Below are positions 4,701 to 5,812 of a stretch of 5,812 nt of DNA, in pieces. The notes under the pieces were generated by a model that was given only the letters and a program-made list of their open reading frames with translations, searched no databases and had not been told where the DNA came from. How positions within the stretch are numbered: position 1 is the stretch's first letter; each line of letters opens with the position of its first letter. The stretch comes from an uncultured Clostridia bacterium (GTDB lineage Bacteria; Bacillota; Clostridia; Christensenellales; Borkfalkiaceae): positions 1 through 5,812 of the forward strand of contig CANQUY010000108.1 in NCBI GenBank assembly GCA_947627125.1, in the 5' to 3' direction. The translations under genes and the position numbers were made by a program.

Positions 4701-5812
4701 GGAAGAAAAAGAAGTTCCCGTGACTGCGACTGCCTCGACTTTGGATGGAAAAACGTATGGCACGGCCGGATATACTGGTACGGCAAAGAGCAGCAAGACG
4801 ATCACCTTTAAGGCCACTCCCGACGAGGGCAGCGTTTTCTACGGCTGGGTCGATGCTGAAACACACGAGATCGTTTCTGAGAAGGAGAGTTTCTCTTATA
4901 CCTTATATTATGAAGAAAAGCTCGACCTTATCGCCTACATGGCGCCTGAGGGGGCCTATGTTGCGCGGCACGAGGGCAACTTCTACACCACGCTCGAGGA
5001 GGCTCTCGAAAATACATCGGGGAGCGGCACTCTCGGAGCTTCCCATATCAAAAGGACGGTCATTTATCTCCTCAGCAGTTATGAGATCAAGAGCGGAGAG
5101 ATCACCATTCCCGAGAACGTCATGCTTGTCGTTCCCTACGACGCGGCGGGCCATTACGACGGGACAGGCGATCTGAATAGCCTCCCTTCAAGCGCATACA
5201 GTTCGTGGAACAACACAAGATATTCACAATATAAAGATCCCTTCCGCACGCTCACCATTGATGCGGGCGTCACGCTGAAGATCAAGGGCACCCTCATGCT
5301 CGGCGGCGTGCTCGGCGACTCCTACCAAGGGGCGCAGGGACACACTTCCGCCTATTATAGCAAGGTAGTCCTCGACGGGAAGATCGTTGTTGAGAGCGGC
5401 GGCGCGTTCGACGTGCGCGGGCTCGTCACGGGCAAGGGGCATATCGAGGTAAATGGCACCGTGGAGGACAACGGACAGGGGACCCCCGGCTTGCTCTTCC
5501 AGCCCTTCCTTATTCTCGACTACAACGGCGGGACCAACGCATATACTACCTTCAACGCCGGCCTTACGCCCTTCAAAATGTACGCCATGGTGAATATCCA
5601 GTGCGAAGGGGGCTACACCATCAACTACGGCGGGGTCCTCTACGGGCATTCGAGTTTGCATTCGGGCTACGGCTATACCACGACGGATCAGATCTTCATC
5701 GGCTATGAGGGAAAGATCGGGAGTTATACCAAGATCAGCTCACCCATCTATCTGGAGAAAGGGGCGAAAGCCGAAGTAAAATACGACGGCGATTATGCCA
5801 AGGTGGGAAAGA
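1648..5812 (+). CDS. Giant modular exported surface protein, 3' end missing
   Basis: An open frame of 1388 codons without a stop, cut by the window's right edge. The ATG at 1648 is chosen because AAGGAG (1636-1641) sits 6 bases upstream and the protein begins with a classic export signal: MKKRTR followed by a hydrophobic run to about residue 27 (WLGVLLCCMVVMLAAGLSIL). No lipobox is seen (LLCC lacks the small residue before Cys), so it is either cleaved by signal peptidase or left as an N-terminal anchor. Residues 32-60 are a Ser/Thr/Pro-rich linker. Then come an unrecognised beta-rich domain (66-232), three B-repeat-like units (235-468), a beta-sandwich (469-587), an InlB-like unit (about 588-735), an unassigned stretch (736-877), a second beta-sandwich (878-1020), a second InlB-like unit (1021-1105) and a beta-helix-like region (1106 on). 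It contains no catalytic motif I recognise. A role in adhesion or binding extracellular material is inferred from architecture only. The C-terminal anchor, if any (LPXTG, S-layer or membrane), lies outside the window. Confidence 0.93.
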   Translation, partial: MKKRTRWLGVLLCCMVVMLAAGLSILFSSGNKNTSVLQDPSPSHGATVSPTATTNYANKAGYNVINPTLYYVAWDLDENGDEYFILDEDGNYIPAYAAATYDAESGIYNFENYGGFEIQFTSSGRFDFEFMTESEDVYPCISYRDETELIQWPEPITYDSGDGIYSLSSYDWELTKRETNYYIDVQTNMADPEKKDVTSVWPHKTWKHITLEADAGESLVITNDSDVGFQIRILDCVNVKANVQGNGQVQYKNTTNSSLDMDWEKGKTETLTAVPTSTNYEVYWTNSNGDTVGNGTTLTISTDTNETYTAHIIDCVNISIKVEGNGKIMHDGNPVASPLKWHKGESLTLTVEPTDSTAEVYWTNSKNSRVSDGKTLTVVPTADETYTAHITEYVTITVKTEGSGHVEFDGKQVSSTVKLKKNVKQTLAAVPNKKDTFVYWTNGTAISASAAELSITPTANATYTAHFCDYSATGFTMKSDTTNGQYLDIKGGNGEFSYTFTGEKYVTFQYAFLKNDSVKRGANAFKVVVDGKDAISFSVIQSSTSTLGKSWSYLTEFAKGDGQHTLQIIFSPGDTLPELAIREFTVRTSEEMKAADMMTTVSVEFDERCIAMAVADGFNDEELIPSGDLEIAKYRYVTFKATKKENVPSEFMPDQYDTIFFDRWHYGTKDLEQFGDDVSLQETASSMTMCFDGTGIYEKEVCHTKVYNSLQTIKLDAHAIAPVGDIYLTVADANHSIIPQDGQDQILIEDGGSLTATFGETREYTFMVPTLETLGGKHTDLNGSFTVDYDDEKTSTNQYGTGGITVVENQDGYDYYSITLDGKSGNVNFHFTRAIEGYLSSNIDPERGVREKKYYTFTINFVPPEGEIEISDIIDEQSKDNVTVTNDASFPWVLDFVHSEVGNYAFKFTNFTDNYEGEKTSSITFTAKKAGILYFQCYYRCDGNQTSTSTAYVKFNSSFLIRRDNNGVRFTDGDKVTYSGAIFGCSIPVMQNAENTLTVSFSKGSDDRGFSIWGVKFLEEKEVPVTATASTLDGKTYGTAGYTGTAKSSKTITFKATPDEGSVFYGWVDAETHEIVSEKESFSYTLYYEEKLDLIAYMAPEGAYVARHEGNFYTTLEEALENTSGSGTLGASHIKRTVIYLLSSYEIKSGEITIPENVMLVVPYDAAGHYDGTGDLNSLPSSAYSSWNNTRYSQYKDPFRTLTIDAGVTLKIKGTLMLGGVLGDSYQGAQGHTSAYYSKVVLDGKIVVESGGAFDVRGLVTGKGHIEVNGTVEDNGQGTPGLLFQPFLILDYNGGTNAYTTFNAGLTPFKMYAMVNIQCEGGYTINYGGVLYGHSSLHSGYGYTTTDQIFIGYEGKIGSYTKISSPIYLEKGAKAEVKYDGDYAKVGK
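1843..2343 (+). other. N-terminal domain of unknown family
   Basis: Residues 66-232 are rich in Tyr, Asp, Glu and Phe, which suggests a beta-rich acidic domain. DLDENGDEYFILD (75-87) has the D-x-D-x-N-G-D start of a calcium-binding loop, but the residue usually acidic at loop position 12 is Leu, with Asp one later. Calcium binding is therefore only a possibility. The DNA here is AT-rich compared with the rest of the gene (1861-1920 is 22/60 G+C). I do not recognise the fold. Confidence 0.5.
2350..3051 (+). repeat. Three tandem divergent InlB-B-like repeats
   Basis: Units: residues 235-313 (2350-2586), 314-391 (2587-2820) and 392-468 (2821-3051), that is 79, 78 and 77 residues. Each follows the order V-x-V-x-x-x-G-N/S-G at the start, a Lys-rich turn, an L-T-A/V-x-P strand, then VYWTN, L-T/S-I/V-x-x-T and finally TYTAH. 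This matches the divergent InlB B-repeat (Flg_new_2-like) pattern of Gram-positive surface proteins, where VYWTN stands in for the usual F-x-G-W. Units 1 and 2 share an exact 17-base string, TATTGGACAAATAGCAA, at 2494-2510 and 2728-2744. Units 1 and 2 each begin with Asp-Cys; in unit 3 these are Glu-Tyr. Such repeats usually act as stalk or spacer modules. Confidence 0.85.
3052..3408 (+). other. Beta-sandwich (jelly-roll-like) domain, copy 1
   Basis: Residues 469-587. Landmarks in order are GFTMKSD, FSYTFTGEKYVTFQYAF, AFKVVVDGKDAI, GDGQHTLQIIFSPGD and LAIREFTV. The order of a hydrophobic strand (FTF-T), an F-x-Y strand, a VVDG hairpin and a final H-T-L-x-I-x-F strand resembles the carbohydrate- or ligand-binding-like beta-sandwiches found in large clostridial surface proteins. 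The specific family is not assigned. It resembles residues 878-1020 of the same protein. Confidence 0.5.
3409..4278 (+). other. InlB-like unit followed by an unassigned beta-rich stretch
   Basis: Residues 588-877. The first part contains YVTFKATKKE (636-645) and, about 25 residues on, FFDRWHYG, a diverged version of the F-K-A-T...F-x-G-W pattern seen again at 1053-1066. From about 736 to 877 there are repeated Asp/Gly-rich turns and alternating strands (LTATFGETREYTFMV, GSFTVDYDDE, YYSITLDGKSGNVNFHF), suggesting one or two immunoglobulin-like beta domains. I cannot name a family for the latter. Confidence 0.4.
4279..4707 (+). other. Beta-sandwich (jelly-roll-like) domain, copy 2
   Basis: Residues 878-1020. 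Landmarks: NVTVTNDASFPWVLDF (881-896), SSITFTAKKAGILYFQCYY (920-938), AYVKFN (951-956), ENTLTVSFSKGSDDRGFSIW (994-1013) and VKFL. The order FPW-LD, SxxTFT-x-x-AG-x-L-x-F-x-Y, N/H-T-L-x-V-x-F-S-K-G-S and G-V-K-F is one I recall from repeated extracellular domains of Clostridia. It lines up with copy 1 (FSYTFT...VTFQYAF; GQHTLQIIFSPGD; IREFTV), though identity is low. Confidence 0.55.
4708..4962 (+). other. InlB-like unit, second copy of the composite module
   Basis: Residues 1021-1105. KTITFKATPDEGSVFYGW (1050-1067) carries the classic F-K-A-T-P-x-x-G...F-x-G-W core, followed by an acidic turn and FSYTLYYEEKLDLIAYMAPEG. It follows beta-sandwich copy 2 just as the diverged FKAT unit follows copy 1, which supports a duplicated two-domain module. 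Confidence 0.6.
4963..5812 (+). other. Beta-helix-like C-terminal region, cut at the window edge
   Basis: Residues 1106-1388 start with FYTTLEEALENTSGSGTL and then TVIYLLSSYEIKSGEITIPENVMLVVPYD, the T-V-x-L-L...I-x-x-G...I-P-x-N-V entry typical of right-handed beta-helix repeats. Short rungs follow: TLTIDAGVTLKIKGTLMLGG, VVLDGKIVVESGGAFDVRG, GKGHIEVNGTVEDNG. The pattern of V-x-L/I-x-G-x-I/L-x-V-x-x-G-G is repeated. The stretch LLFQPFLILDYNGGTNAYTT and the later GYEGKIGSYTKISSPIYLEKGAKAEVKYDG continue the same style. It may wrap a ligand or form a stalk; no catalytic residues are evident. This part of the gene is GC-rich. Confidence 0.6.

Noticed and set aside
4745..5176. A 143-codon plus-strand open frame in another phase
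   Set aside because: It overlaps the surface-protein frame and is rich in Arg and Ser, as out-of-frame reading of GC-rich DNA usually is.
5224..5661. A 145-codon minus-strand open frame
   Set aside because: It lies opposite the GC-rich beta-helix part, where stop-free antisense frames arise from codon bias. No domain is recognised.

Overview
The window holds two divergently transcribed protein genes and one block of GC-rich intergenic repeats. The style fits a low-to-mid-GC Gram-positive gut bacterium of the class Clostridia. This rests on near-consensus sigma-A-type promoters with 17-bp spacers, AAGGAG-type Shine-Dalgarno sites, a Lys/Arg-rich signal sequence on a very large exported protein, divergent InlB-B-like repeats, and intergenic hairpin repeats of a kind I recall from Clostridia genomes. 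The placement is an inference; no rRNA or marker gene is present.

Left edge (about 1-180): non-coding, GC-rich and built of repeats. It has a small hairpin near base 10-23, two tandem 39-bp units (32-109) and two identical 19-bp C-rich/G-rich hairpin units (125-143 and 158-176). It lies just downstream of the minus-strand gene.

Minus strand (188-1393): a complete AAA_14/DUF4143-type ATPase of about 401 residues. It has its own textbook promoter (1416-1444) and a very short predicted leader.

Intergenic (1394-1647): AT-rich and divergent. The plus-strand gene has a consensus -35 and an extended -10 (1519-1547), followed by a leader of about 94 nt. That leader contains two back-to-back perfect inverted repeats (1568-1585 and 1585-1608), the clearest unexplained regulatory structure in the window.

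Plus strand (1648 to beyond 5812): one uninterrupted reading frame of at least 1388 codons that leaves the window without a stop. It encodes a giant exported, probably surface-associated, modular protein. In order it has a signal/anchor segment, an N-terminal domain I do not recognise, three tandem B-repeat-like units, a composite module (beta-sandwich plus InlB-like unit) that appears twice with an unassigned stretch between the copies, and the start of a beta-helix-like region. Base composition shifts from AT-rich near the N-terminus to GC-rich at the C-terminal end, which suggests a mosaic gene.

Nothing links the two genes functionally beyond their shared divergent intergenic region. I see no CRISPR array, tRNA, rRNA, transposase or phage gene.
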